The notes under the pieces: generated by a model | Told to the model about the DNA's origin: nothing | The model's input: only the letters and a program-made list of their open reading frames with translations | Database searches by the model: none | In this document: positions 27,746 to 37,098 of the stretch, in pieces | Position numbering within the stretch: position 1 is the first letter of the stretch | Layout: every line of letters starts with the position of its first letter | Origin: an uncultured Arenicella sp. | GTDB lineage: Bacteria > Pseudomonadota > Gammaproteobacteria > Arenicellales > Arenicellaceae | Assembly (NCBI GenBank): GCA_938048185.1 | Contig: CALIVT010000002.1 | Coordinates: 26,034-90,033, forward strand | Direction of reading: 5' to 3' | DNA: 64,000 nt | Made by a program: the position numbers and the translations under genes

Positions 27746-28390
27746 TTAGCTAACGCTTGGTTGTAAACGCGCTAAACAAAGCCCTGACATTAAGCCGAGG
27801 CGATCAAGGTGTGCTGTGCCCAACTCGTTAGTATAACGATCAGGGTCTTGCGACCCTAACGCGAGAATACCAAGTGGTTGATTAGCGTCGTAGGTGCGCA
27901 TTGGAATTAGCGCGGCAGAATTAATATCAGCTGAAAAGAATAAATTCATTATCGAGCTTGGCCAGCGGTTGTCACACACCGCCCTATTATTAACCATGCG
28001 GCGCACAGCATCATCATAACCCTCATTATCACTAGGTCGGCGTACCGCCGCTTGTGAGGTCTTAAACGTAACTTCGTCAATATTGAACGTATTGCGCAGC
28101 TCCGAAGGAAATTCAGTCGCAAATTGTGAAAGGTTAGTAAAACCAATCAACTGACAAATAACATGCGAAAAACTATCGCTAATTTGCTCGTTCTCGCGCG
28201 CCACTTGCATAAATTGCGATTGCTGGTTTTTGTGCTCGCCTAAGCGTTCTTTCAACATCGCCACCTGACGCTCTAATAGAGACGCCGTGCCGCGACTGTC
28301 GGTTAAGGTGACGAGCTCCAAAAATTCAGGGTACTGCTGAAAAATATTAGGGTTATCTTTTAAATATTCGGCTAACTCCGCTTTGGTCAT
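27746..28390 (-). CDS. DUF484 family protein
   Basis: 214 residues. Typical order: N-terminal helix (YLKDNPNIFQQYPEFLELV, then the conserved RGTASLLERQVAMLKERL) and a GAF-like domain (~75-205). The biochemical role is unknown; the family is found almost always between dapF and xerC. Its ATG overlaps the dapF stop by four bases, and xerC follows after 8 bp. Confidence 0.93.
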   Translation of the reverse strand: MTKAELAEYLKDNPNIFQQYPEFLELVTLTDSRGTASLLERQVAMLKERLGEHKNQQSQFMQVARENEQISDSFSHVICQLIGFTNLSQFATEFPSELRNTFNIDEVTFKTSQAAVRRPSDNEGYDDAVRRMVNNRAVCDNRWPSSIMNLFFSADINSAALIPMRTYDANQPLGILALGSQDPDRYTNELGTAHLDRLGLMSGLCLARLQPSVS

Positions 28391-29220
28391 AGTGTGATCA
28401 CCCCTTCAAACGATGTCTCAGCAGGCCCGGTCATCCTGACACTGTGACCCTCGCCTACCCATTCTATTATTAAATCACCGCCGGTAAGATGCGCGGTCAC
28501 TTTATTGTCTAACTGGCCTGCTTGAATACCCGCGACAACCGCCGCGCAAGCACCAGAACCGCAGGCTATGGTCTCGCCAGACCCACGCTCAAACACCCGT
28601 AAGCTAATATCATTACGGCTGTTGATTTGCATAAAACCAATATTGGCTTTCTCTGGGAACATCGGATGCACTTCTAACGCAGCGCCCAACTCAAGTACCG
28701 GCGCAGTAGAAACATTATCGACCACTAACACCGCATGCGGATTGCCCATAGACAAGGCCGCGAAATCTATAGGCACGCCATTGTGCTCTAACTGATAAGC
28801 TGGTTCGCGCTGCGGTCTATCCAAGGGAATATCTTGAGGCTCGAAGCGTGGTGCTCCCATATCTACGGTGACCGATTTACTCGCATCATCGGCACTCAAG
28901 GTCATTTCGCCCGTCAGGGTCTCAACGTTAATGGGGTTCTTGCTAGAGAGGCCTTTTTCATGCACATAACGCACAAAGCAACGCGCGCCGTTGCCACACT
29001 GGCCAACTTCGCTACCATCGGCATTTAAAATACGATATTTAAAATCAAACGCTGCTCGTGAAGGCTGCTCAACTATCAAAATCTGATCGCAACCCACGCC
29101 AAAATGTCGATCAGCAATACGCGCGGCCTGCGCAGCCGAGAGCGGTACAACGTGCTTGGTAAAGTCCAAGACCACGAAGTCATTGCCAAGCCCATGCATT
29201 TTGGTAAATTTAAGTTCCAT
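28387..29220 (-). CDS. dapF: diaminopimelate epimerase
   Basis: 277 residues from the ATG at 29220 (MELKFTKMHGLGNDF is the family start). It converts LL- to meso-diaminopimelate for lysine and peptidoglycan. The two catalytic cysteines lie in GQCGNGARCF and IACGSGACAAV. It overlaps the DUF484 gene by four bases. A longer in-frame extension upstream runs over the divergent HAD gene and is not used. Confidence 0.97.
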   Translation of the reverse strand: MELKFTKMHGLGNDFVVLDFTKHVVPLSAAQAARIADRHFGVGCDQILIVEQPSRAAFDFKYRILNADGSEVGQCGNGARCFVRYVHEKGLSSKNPINVETLTGEMTLSADDASKSVTVDMGAPRFEPQDIPLDRPQREPAYQLEHNGVPIDFAALSMGNPHAVLVVDNVSTAPVLELGAALEVHPMFPEKANIGFMQINSRNDISLRVFERGSGETIACGSGACAAVVAGIQAGQLDNKVTAHLTGGDLIIEWVGEGHSVRMTGPAETSFEGVITL

Positions 29221-29244
29221 GCCCGTATTTAAACACAGTTTAGG

Positions 29245-29250
29245 TATAAT
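29245..29250 (+). promoter_or_regulatory. -10 element immediately before the HAD nucleotidase gene
   Basis: A perfect TATAAT ends seven bases before the ATG at 29258, so the expected transcription start (6-8 bases downstream) falls on or next to the A of the ATG. The divergent gap to dapF is only 37 bp. There is no ribosome-binding site and no good -35 hexamer. This is compatible with a leaderless mRNA. Confidence 0.4.
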
Positions 29251-29257
29251 CGCGCGC

Positions 29258-29899
29258 ATGCAATACGATTGGCAAAATATTGATACAGTGCTGCTCGACA
29301 TGGACGGGACGCTACTCGACTTACACTTCGACAGCCATTTCTGGTTGGAACATTTACCGCACGCATTCGCCCAGCGCAAGAACCTAATGCTCGAAGATGC
29401 GCGCTATAAGATATCGCAATTGATGACCGAGCATGCAGGCACACTAAATTGGTATTGCGTCGATTTCTGGAGCGAGTCTCTGGAGGTCGATATCATGCGA
29501 CTCAAGAGCGAAGTAACGTATAAAATCGGCTATAGGCCAACCGCTGAGGCCTTCCTAAAGCATTGCCAACGTGAATGCAGTGATGTGCGCATGGTAACCA
29601 ACGCCCACCGTAAAATTCTAGACCTAAAGATAGCCAAAACCAGCATCGATCAATACTTCGATCAATTGCTTTGCTCACACGAACTTGAGCACCCCAAAGA
29701 AGATGTCCGCTTCTGGCAACGACTTAACGAAAACAAGCCCTTCGACCCTGAACGCACTTTGTTTCTCGATGACAATGAAGCGGTACTCGAGTCAGCAGAA
29801 CGCCACGGCATTAAGCACCTTTACAGTATCGCTGAACCAGATTCACAACGAAAAAGAAAAACGCCAAGCCGCTTCCCAATGTTAGCCAACTTAATTTAA
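29258..29899 (+). CDS. HAD-superfamily nucleotidase (YrfG-like)
   Basis: 213 residues from the ATG at 29258. HAD hydrolase: motif I LLDMDGTLLDLHFD, motif II MVTNAHRKIL, motif III Lys in HPKEDVRFW, motif IV LFLDDNEAVLE. The overall pattern is that of GMP/IMP 5'-nucleotidase YrfG. A gene of this type often accompanies dapF-DUF484-xerC, although here it is on the other strand. There is no ribosome-binding site before the ATG. Confidence 0.88.
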   Translation: MQYDWQNIDTVLLDMDGTLLDLHFDSHFWLEHLPHAFAQRKNLMLEDARYKISQLMTEHAGTLNWYCVDFWSESLEVDIMRLKSEVTYKIGYRPTAEAFLKHCQRECSDVRMVTNAHRKILDLKIAKTSIDQYFDQLLCSHELEHPKEDVRFWQRLNENKPFDPERTLFLDDNEAVLESAERHGIKHLYSIAEPDSQRKRKTPSRFPMLANLI

Positions 29900-29949
29900 A
29901 CGCTAGAACAACGAATTATTCGGTCGCTCTTAAAAAAACTGAAGCGTGT

Positions 29950-30246
29950 ATGATCTACATTTCTAGAGATAAATTTATCGCGATACTTTGTTATTGTTTG
30001 GTGAATACCGCCGTTTATCTTCGCGGTGATAATGAGCAACTACGAACGTCCTTGCTGATTCTAGGGGTGATTTTAATCCCGATCTTTTTGTCACGTATCT
30101 ACGCGTGGTTTTCGAGCTGGGGTTTTATGGAAAGCCTCGCCAGAGATTTTGGCAAAGGCGTTTCCGCGGGCCATATATCGTTTTTCTACTGGCTAGTGTT
30201 CGCAGTGGTGTCCTTGTTTTTTCTGTTTAACTGGCGTTTGTACTAA
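29950..30246 (+). CDS. small membrane protein of unknown function
   Basis: 98 residues with three hydrophobic segments (~8-24, ~32-50, ~76-95). I do not recognise the family. It lies 50 bp after the nucleotidase gene on the same strand. No ribosome-binding site is obvious. The hydrophobic layout and uninterrupted frame support a real gene. Confidence 0.6.
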   Translation: MIYISRDKFIAILCYCLVNTAVYLRGDNEQLRTSLLILGVILIPIFLSRIYAWFSSWGFMESLARDFGKGVSAGHISFFYWLVFAVVSLFFLFNWRLY

Positions 30247-30262
30247 TAAACACAGCTGGGCA

Positions 30263-30282
30263 TCCCTAATCCCTAATCCCTA
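30263..30282. repeat. three near-perfect copies of TCCCTAA
   Basis: TCCCTAA TCCCTAA TCCCTA in tandem, just downstream of the small membrane protein gene and before the convergent acetyltransferase. It is a short simple repeat with no known function. Confidence 0.8.
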
Positions 30283-30309
30283 GTAGACAATAACTCACTC
30301 GGCGTCTCG

Positions 30310-30834
30310 TTATAACGCTAAGTGATATACATCAAGCTGAGTACCACCGTCTTCTATTTTCACACTTGTTTTGTTAAACCCTAGTTTATTGAGCAGGCCA
30401 AATGACGCTAAATTTTCTCGCTCAATACACGCCCTTACGCTTTTCACTCCGGGCTTAAATTTCAACGTGGCCAGAAGCTCAGTCATCGCTTCTATCATAT
30501 AGCCTTGGCCCCATACCTCTTTGCTCAGCACATAACCAAACTCTAAGCTTTTATCGACATCGTTGAAATTGAACACAAGACAGCTACCGATCACTTTTTT
30601 ATCTCGTAAGCGCTCTAAAACATATTGTTGAGCGCTTTCTTCAAGTCTACGATGCTGTACTCTGGCAAACCAGTCTTTGGCAGCGTCCCAATCTTGCCAG
30701 GTGTTATACGGCAAATATCTATTTACTTCGTCGACACAGTGCATGTCATAGATTGCGCGCAAATCGGTGTTGAGCACAGGCCGAATCATTAATCTTTCGG
30801 ATTCAACTGTTAAATTTTCAATGGCGCTATACAT
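30310..30834 (-). CDS. GNAT family N-acetyltransferase (RimJ-like)
   Basis: 174 residues from the ATG at 30834, which has an aagga ribosome-binding site six bases upstream; a GTG at 30858 overlapping the lipase stop is an alternative. Acetyl-CoA dependent transferase: SERLMIRPVLNTDLRAIYDMH, EFGYVLSKEVWGQGYMIEAMTELL, and ERENLASFGLLNKLGF are the GNAT/RimJ blocks. The substrate is unknown. Last gene of the glmU-glmS-uvrD-lipase run. Confidence 0.88.
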   Translation of the reverse strand: MYSAIENLTVESERLMIRPVLNTDLRAIYDMHCVDEVNRYLPYNTWQDWDAAKDWFARVQHRRLEESAQQYVLERLRDKKVIGSCLVFNFNDVDKSLEFGYVLSKEVWGQGYMIEAMTELLATLKFKPGVKSVRACIERENLASFGLLNKLGFNKTSVKIEDGGTQLDVYHLAL

Positions 30835-30854
30835 AAATCCTTGCCTTGGAAAAA

Positions 30855-31529
30855 TCACTCACGCTTAAATTGACCGGATTTCAAAAACTGTTTTACCTGT
30901 GTGATTACCCGTCGGTCAAGCATCATAAAAGTATGATCAACGGGTAATACTAGATGGTCAGCCATTCCCTCGACTTTCGAACTATCGACAGTGACCTTAC
31001 CGTCTGACTCGTTGTTGAGTATCCGCCTATAGAAGAGGTTGTAATTCCGTGTGCCTGCAATTACGCCAAGCGGAAAATCGACAGCGCCCAATTGGTTTGG
31101 CCGGCTATATTCGCCGGTACCCAATTGACCACCAGCAGGGCCGTTAAGAGTGTTAAAGGTTAAGCTAAGAAAGGGACTACTTTGAAAAAAATCGACCAGC
31201 TCACTACCCTTGTTAGGTGGACCCAACATCACGACGTTACCCATATTCTCGAGCTTATGTTCGCTAAGGTATTGCCGTAGCAAAATGCCGCCCAGTGAGT
31301 GCGTGACGAAATGAATTTTCGCGTATTGCTTTGAACTGTCTTGACCGCATTTAGCTACGGCACCACCCACCGCAAGCCTCGCAAGTGCTTCAACGGTATA
31401 GCTTCTTGAGGGATAGGTTTCATTAACAATATCGTAGTCGGCTCGTAGTTCGCTTGCGAGTTTGCCAAGTGAATATTTAGTGCGTGACAAACCGTGCAGC
31501 ATTACAACGCATTCGTTTTTCTGTGCCAT
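30855..31529 (-). CDS. alpha/beta-hydrolase, lipase-like
   Basis: 224 residues. Short alpha/beta hydrolase: oxyanion region MLHGLSRTKYSL, nucleophile elbow FVTHSLGGILLRQYL, and a late histidine in PVDHTFMM. No signal peptide, so it is probably cytoplasmic. The substrate may be a lipid or thioester, by family only. A good ribosome-binding site (aggagcg) precedes the ATG. It lies 29 bp after uvrD. Confidence 0.88.
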   Translation of the reverse strand: MAQKNECVVMLHGLSRTKYSLGKLASELRADYDIVNETYPSRSYTVEALARLAVGGAVAKCGQDSSKQYAKIHFVTHSLGGILLRQYLSEHKLENMGNVVMLGPPNKGSELVDFFQSSPFLSLTFNTLNGPAGGQLGTGEYSRPNQLGAVDFPLGVIAGTRNYNLFYRRILNNESDGKVTVDSSKVEGMADHLVLPVDHTFMMLDRRVITQVKQFLKSGQFKRE

Positions 31530-31558
31530 GCTCGCTCCTTAGCCTTGTTGTTGCGTAT

Positions 31559-33733
31559 TTAAAGTTGAGTCAAATTAGCGTAGGCAAGCACTAACCATTT
31601 ACTGCCTACGTCACTAAAATTAATTTGGATGCGTGCATATTCCCCGTGGCCTTCTAAGTTGACCACGGTACCGTCACCAAATTTAGGGTGCCTCACGTTC
31701 ATGCCTACCGCGATCCCGCTTTCATGAGCACTTTGGTCATCCACCCAAGCCGAGTGCTTGCGAACCGGCGCAGAGTATGGATTTTTGGGTTTAACGCGCA
31801 CTGCCTGTAGCAGCTCGTCGGGAATTTCACCTAAGAAGCGTGAGGGGCTGGTGTATTTTTCTGAACCATAGAGTCGCCTTGACTCCGCGTGAGTCAGCCA
31901 TAGCTGCTTCATTGCCCGAGTCATACCAACATAGCAAAGACGGCGCTCCTCTTCGAGTCGGCCCGAGCCTTCTTCAAGTGAGCGTTGGTGTGGGAACAAA
32001 CCTTCTTCTAAACCAGTGAGAAAGACCATCGGAAACTCCAAACCTTTGGCGGTGTGCAAACTCATTAACTGCACACAGTCTTCCCACTCTTCGGCTTGGC
32101 CCTCACCGGCTTCAAGTGCGGCATGAGCTAAGAACGAAGACAATGGAGGCAAGTCATCTTCAGTTTCGTCAATTTCATACCCGCGTGCCGCGGTCACTAA
32201 CTCTTGCAAGTTCTCGACCCTGGCTTGGCCCTTCTCGCCTTTTTCTTTCTTGAAATGCTCTATAAGCTGACTTAAATCCAACATGATTTCAATTTGTTGG
32301 AATAAATCTTGGTCAACAATTTGCGAGCGTATTTCTTGAATCAAATTCACAAAACCAGCCAAAGCCGATTGTGCTCGACTAGTGAGTTGCGTGCTGGCAA
32401 GTAATTGATTAGACGCATCCCACATAGAGAGTTGGTTTTGCCGCGCGTACTCGCGCACGGTGTCGATGGTCTTGTTGCCAATGCCGCGCGTGGGAGTATT
32501 CACCACACGCTCAAAGGAAGGGTCATTATCGGTGCTGTCAGCTAAGCGCAAATACGCCAGCGCGTCTTTAATCTCCGCACGTTCGAAGAAACGCAGGCCA
32601 CCGTAAACGCGATACGGCATTCCGGCATTTAGTAATTTTTCTTCGAAGGTGCGAGACTGTGCATTCGACCGATAAAGAATCGCGGTCTCACTGCGCAGCC
32701 CGCCATCTTTCACCCACGCATGAATTTGATCGATGACGAATTTAGCCTCGTCCCCTTCGTTGTACGCGGTGTAGAGTTTTACCGGTTCACCGTCTTCGCC
32801 AGCGGTCCATAGATTTTTGCCGAGGCGCGTGTCGTTGTTTTCGATGACCGCATTCGCCGCATTTAGAATGCTAGTGGTGGAACGATAGTTTTGTTCAAGC
32901 CTTACAACTTTGGTGTCGGGAAAGTCTTTTTCAAATTGGAGAATATTTTCCACTTTCGCACCGCGCCAACCATAAATACTTTGGTCATCATCACCCACTG
33001 CAAATAGGCAATGTGACTTTTGCACCAACAATCGCAGCCACGCATATTGAATGGAGTTAGTGTCCTGGAATTCGTCGACTAACACATGTTGAAAACGGTC
33101 TTGGTAGCGCGCGCGCAGTACTTCGTTGTTTTTTAACAACTCGAACGCGCGCAGCAATAACTCCGAAAAATCGATTAGACCAAATCGCTGACACAAGCCT
33201 TCATAATGGCTATAGACCGCCAGCATAGTTTGCTGTTGTTGATCATTGCTTTGCGGCACACTACTGGGCCGCCGACCCTCTTCTTTATGGCCGTTGATAT
33301 ACCATTGCAATTGTTTGGGCGGCCAATAAGCTTCATCCAATGCAAGCTCTTTTAGGCTGCGCTTCACCATCCGCAATTGGTCGTCGCTGTCTAAAATTTG
33401 GAACGCTTGCGGTAAGTTTGCTTCTTGGTAGTGCTGGCGCAGCAAACGGTGCGCTAGGCTGTGGAACGTGCCAATCCACATACCAGACATCGGCAAGCCC
33501 AACATGTCTTCAATTCGCGAACGCATTTCACGACTGGCCTTATTAGTAAAGGTAACCGCCAAAATAGCCAATGGCGATACCTGATGGCCTTCGACTAAAT
33601 AAGCAATGCGCGACGTCAGCACGCGTGTCTTACCACTGCCCGCACCGGCCAGTATTAAGATCGGCGATGGCGGCGCGGCCACTGCCTCACGTTGAGCATC
33701 ATTTAGCTCATTGAAAATATGCGAAATATCCAA
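31559..33733 (-). CDS. uvrD: DNA helicase II
   Basis: 724 residues. Superfamily 1 3'-5' helicase of excision and mismatch repair. Walker A ILAGAGSGKTRVLTSRIAYL, Walker B DEFQDTN, GDDDQSIYGWRGA, and C-terminal SLHTAKGLEFPMVFLTGLEEGLFPH. The C-terminal Tudor-like tail (HPKFGDGTVVNLEGHGEYARIQINF) is typical of UvrD. No LexA box is visible upstream because glmS ends one base before its ATG, so it is read through from glmS. Confidence 0.97.
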   Translation of the reverse strand: MDISHIFNELNDAQREAVAAPPSPILILAGAGSGKTRVLTSRIAYLVEGHQVSPLAILAVTFTNKASREMRSRIEDMLGLPMSGMWIGTFHSLAHRLLRQHYQEANLPQAFQILDSDDQLRMVKRSLKELALDEAYWPPKQLQWYINGHKEEGRRPSSVPQSNDQQQQTMLAVYSHYEGLCQRFGLIDFSELLLRAFELLKNNEVLRARYQDRFQHVLVDEFQDTNSIQYAWLRLLVQKSHCLFAVGDDDQSIYGWRGAKVENILQFEKDFPDTKVVRLEQNYRSTTSILNAANAVIENNDTRLGKNLWTAGEDGEPVKLYTAYNEGDEAKFVIDQIHAWVKDGGLRSETAILYRSNAQSRTFEEKLLNAGMPYRVYGGLRFFERAEIKDALAYLRLADSTDNDPSFERVVNTPTRGIGNKTIDTVREYARQNQLSMWDASNQLLASTQLTSRAQSALAGFVNLIQEIRSQIVDQDLFQQIEIMLDLSQLIEHFKKEKGEKGQARVENLQELVTAARGYEIDETEDDLPPLSSFLAHAALEAGEGQAEEWEDCVQLMSLHTAKGLEFPMVFLTGLEEGLFPHQRSLEEGSGRLEEERRLCYVGMTRAMKQLWLTHAESRRLYGSEKYTSPSRFLGEIPDELLQAVRVKPKNPYSAPVRKHSAWVDDQSAHESGIAVGMNVRHPKFGDGTVVNLEGHGEYARIQINFSDVGSKWLVLAYANLTQL

Positions 33734-33734
33734 A

Positions 33735-35570
33735 CTATTCGACCGTCACTGATTTAGCCAAATTTCTTGGCTTATCAATGTCAGTCCCCTTTAAGAGCGC
33801 AACGTGATACGAGAGCAGCTGCAGCGGTATGGTGTAAATCACCGGCGCGATGTAATTGTTAACCGGCGCCACTTTTAATACCAACGTGCTCTCGTCCGAC
33901 TCTAAATCAGAATTTGCATCCGCGAAAACATAAAGCTTACCGCCGCGCGCACGAACTTCTTCTAAATTGGACTTAAGCTTTTCTTGTAATTCGTCGTTAG
34001 GCGCGACGGCAACAACGGGCATGTCTTCGTCAATCAATGCCAACGGACCGTGCTTAAGCTCGCCGGCGGCGTAGGCCTCTGCGTGAATATAGGAAATTTC
34101 CTTTAGCTTTAACGCCCCCTCGACCGCAATAGGGTAATGTGCGCCGCGACCGAGGAACAAGGTATGGTTTTTATCTGCAAAGTGCTTAGACATAGCGATT
34201 ATGTCATCTTCTAAGTCTAAGGCGTTTTCAATTTGTTGCGGCAGACTGCGAAGCTCTTGAACAATCTCCGCCTCCATCACGTCGGCACTTCGCCCATCGC
34301 CCAAGCGACGGCGGCGCAGGCAAATTGCAAGCATTAATAAGGTCACCAGCTGAGTGGTAAACGCCTTAGTAGACGCCACGCCAATTTCTCGGCCGGCGTG
34401 CGTAAAGATGGTTAAATCGCTGGCGCGAACCAATGAGCTCTCGGGTACATTGCAGATACACAAGGTATTGATATAACCCAGAGTCTTGGCCATTTCTAAG
34501 GCGGCCATCGTGTCGAGCGTTTCGCCCGATTGAGAAATGGTCGCAAACAAGGTACCTTCGTTGACCACGTGTTTACGATAACGGTACTCGCTTGCGATTT
34601 CGACATCACACTTGATGCCGAACTCTTCGAACCAATAGCGCGCGACACACGCAGCGTTGTAGCTTGTGCCACATGCGATAATTTTTAGCTCTTTGGTTTT
34701 ATCAAAAATTTCACGGGCGTTTTCACCGAAAGGCAGATCGAGCACACTGTCGGCGCCTAAACGACCCTCTAAAGTTTCGGTAATCGCGCGAGTTTGCTCG
34801 TGAATTTCTTTTTTCATATAGTGCGCAAAGCCACCTAAATCGGTCTCTTCGTCACTGAGTGTGCTAATCAATACCGCCCGTTCAACCGGGCTGCCCTGGA
34901 AATCAAATATCTCGATCGAAGTGCTCGTGATTTTTGCGATATCGCCGTCTTCCATCACCATGTATTTTTGCGATACCGGAATAAGCGCCGACATATCAGA
35001 CGCGATAAAATTTTCACCATCGCCTAGGCCGACGAGTAGTGGCGATCCGCTGCGCGCGGCCACCAATACACCAGGTTCATGCTTTGACACGACCCCTAAA
35101 CCATACGCGCCGTGCAATTCCGATACCGTCGTTCTGACTGCATTGAACAGGTCTTGGCCTTGCTGCATATGCCAATCAATTTGATGCACAATCACCTCAG
35201 TATCGGTTTCTGAACTAAACACAAAGCCACGCTCTTTTTGCACCAGTCTTAGTTCATTGTGGTTTTCGATAATACCGTTATGCACCACCGCAACTTGCGA
35301 CGAACTGGTGTGAGGGTGCGCATTGTGTTCGGCTGGGCGCCCGTGAGTCGCCCAACGCGTGTGCGCAACCCCAATTTGACCGCTAATACCCCCGCAAATA
35401 CTTTCTAGGCTGGCGACACGACCAACACTGCGACGTAAATCGAGTTCATTGTTCTCAGCGACAACCGCCAATCCGGCCGAATCATAGCCGCGGTACTCCA
35501 GTCGCTTTAAGCCATCAATTAAGGTGGCCGTTACATCACGGCTTGCCACCGCGCCTACAATTCCGCACAT
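33735..35570 (-). CDS. glmS: glutamine--fructose-6-phosphate aminotransferase
   Basis: 611 residues. It makes glucosamine-6-phosphate, the entry to UDP-GlcNAc synthesis. It begins MCGIVGAVA with the N-terminal nucleophile cysteine, followed by YRGYDSAGLAV and the glutaminase domain to ~240. Two SIS sugar-isomerase domains follow (GTSYNAA, SQSGETLDT, GRGAHYPIAVEGALKLKEISYIHAEAY). Typical end DKPRNLAKSVTVE. It lies 37 bp after glmU; the two consecutive pathway genes are together. Confidence 0.98.
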   Translation of the reverse strand: MCGIVGAVASRDVTATLIDGLKRLEYRGYDSAGLAVVAENNELDLRRSVGRVASLESICGGISGQIGVAHTRWATHGRPAEHNAHPHTSSSQVAVVHNGIIENHNELRLVQKERGFVFSSETDTEVIVHQIDWHMQQGQDLFNAVRTTVSELHGAYGLGVVSKHEPGVLVAARSGSPLLVGLGDGENFIASDMSALIPVSQKYMVMEDGDIAKITSTSIEIFDFQGSPVERAVLISTLSDEETDLGGFAHYMKKEIHEQTRAITETLEGRLGADSVLDLPFGENAREIFDKTKELKIIACGTSYNAACVARYWFEEFGIKCDVEIASEYRYRKHVVNEGTLFATISQSGETLDTMAALEMAKTLGYINTLCICNVPESSLVRASDLTIFTHAGREIGVASTKAFTTQLVTLLMLAICLRRRRLGDGRSADVMEAEIVQELRSLPQQIENALDLEDDIIAMSKHFADKNHTLFLGRGAHYPIAVEGALKLKEISYIHAEAYAAGELKHGPLALIDEDMPVVAVAPNDELQEKLKSNLEEVRARGGKLYVFADANSDLESDESTLVLKVAPVNNYIAPVIYTIPLQLLSYHVALLKGTDIDKPRNLAKSVTVE

Positions 35571-35607
35571 AGAGTTTCCTGAGTAAGGTTTTGAAAATTA
35601 CTGTTGT

Positions 35608-36996
35608 TTATGTTTTGTTCTTAGCTGGTCGGTGCCAGCCGTCGATTTGTCGCTGCTTAGTACGACTGATCGCGAGCTTATTCTCGCCAACATTCGCAGT
35701 AATGGTCGAGCCCGCGCCAATTGTTGCACCATCGGCAATCGTCACGGGCGCAACTAACTGACAATCAGACCCTACAAAGACGTCTTTGCCAATGGTGGTT
35801 TTATGCTTATTAGCACCGTCGTAATTACACGTAATCACGCCGGCACCGACATTGGTGTTGCTTCCCACTGTCGCATCACCCACGTAACTCAAGTGATTCA
35901 CTTTCGCACCGACGTCGAGCTGGGCATTCTTGGTCTCAACAAAATTACCAATGCGCACATTATCACCCAACACCGTGCCCGGGCGTAGACGCGCAAACGG
36001 GCCTACATTGACACCGGCACCTAAGCTAGCGCTGTCGATTACGGTATTCGGGTGTATGTTGGCATTATCTTCAATCGTACTGGCCGTGATGACGCAGTTT
36101 GGCGCAATGTTCACAAAGCTACCAATGCGCGTCGGCCCCTGAATCACGACGTTAATATCAATGACGGTATCTTGACCAATTTGCACGTCGCCGCGAATAT
36201 CAACTCGCGAAGGGTCGATAAAAGTGACACCTTGCTCCATCAGCGCACGCGCACGCGCGCGCTGATACAAGCGCTCCACTTCGGCCAATTGCACTCGACT
36301 ATTTATACCCATTACCTCGGCGTTGTCCGTCGGGTGGAGCGCCGCTATCGGGTTACCGTCAGCATAAGCGAGGCCGATCACATCCGTTAGATAGAATTCT
36401 TTTTGCGCATTACTATTATTAACCTTAGATAGCCAGCCGTCTAAACTTTCCTTATCTGCGCAAATAATCCCTGAATTAATTTCTTTAATGGCCTGCTCAT
36501 TAGCATTCGCCTCTTTTTGCTCAACAATGCCAGTAACTGCATTCGTATCATCGCGCGTAATTCTGCCTAAACCGTCAGGATCACTCAATATTGCGGTAAG
36601 TAGCACCAGCGGCGAGGTTGCCATAGCGTCGACCATGGCGCGCAAGGTACGTGCCTTGATAAGCGGCACGTCCGCCGTCAGCATCAATACGTTTGCACTA
36701 CCACTGATCGATGGCAACGCCTGCGACACGGCATGTCCGGTACCGAGCTGTTCCGTTTGCTCGACCCAGTTAATCAGCTCAATTGACGGGTACGTCTTGA
36801 ACGCGTCAATGACTTGCTCCTTACCATGCCCAACCACAATATGTATTTTCTCAGGCTGCAGCACCAGCGCACTGTCGACCACATGCATTAGGAGTGGCGT
36901 ATTGGCAATACAATGTAACACCTTCGGCGTATCTGAACGCATTCGGCTACCCTTGCCAGCGGCGAGAATAACGATATGAAGTGGTTTTTGGCTCAT
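35608..36996 (-). CDS. glmU: bifunctional UDP-N-acetylglucosamine pyrophosphorylase / glucosamine-1-phosphate acetyltransferase
   Basis: 462 residues. The N-terminal uridyltransferase has LAAGKGSRMRSDTPKVLH (residues ~12-29) and the C-terminal half is a left-handed beta helix acetyltransferase (ARLRPGTVLGDNVRIGNFVETKNA, VNHLSYVGDATVGSNTNVGAGVITCNYDGANKHKT). It makes UDP-GlcNAc for peptidoglycan and lipid A. First gene of the glmU-glmS-uvrD run and divergent from pdxA. Confidence 0.98.
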   Translation of the reverse strand: MSQKPLHIVILAAGKGSRMRSDTPKVLHCIANTPLLMHVVDSALVLQPEKIHIVVGHGKEQVIDAFKTYPSIELINWVEQTEQLGTGHAVSQALPSISGSANVLMLTADVPLIKARTLRAMVDAMATSPLVLLTAILSDPDGLGRITRDDTNAVTGIVEQKEANANEQAIKEINSGIICADKESLDGWLSKVNNSNAQKEFYLTDVIGLAYADGNPIAALHPTDNAEVMGINSRVQLAEVERLYQRARARALMEQGVTFIDPSRVDIRGDVQIGQDTVIDINVVIQGPTRIGSFVNIAPNCVITASTIEDNANIHPNTVIDSASLGAGVNVGPFARLRPGTVLGDNVRIGNFVETKNAQLDVGAKVNHLSYVGDATVGSNTNVGAGVITCNYDGANKHKTTIGKDVFVGSDCQLVAPVTIADGATIGAGSTITANVGENKLAISRTKQRQIDGWHRPAKNKT

Positions 36997-37086
36997 GGTA
37001 AATCCGAGAAGATCTAAAGTATGGATTCTAGCAAACCACGACCACTCTAACGAGACAAAATAAGCGCTAGTGTTGCTAGGTCACGT

Positions 37087-37092
37087 TATAAT
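37087..37092 (+). promoter_or_regulatory. -10 element immediately before pdxA
   Basis: A perfect TATAAT ends six bases before the pdxA ATG at 37099, placing the expected transcription start at or beside the start codon. No ribosome-binding site is present and no good -35 hexamer is seen. It is compatible with leaderless pdxA mRNA. Confidence 0.4.
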
Positions 37093-37098
37093 GCGGTA

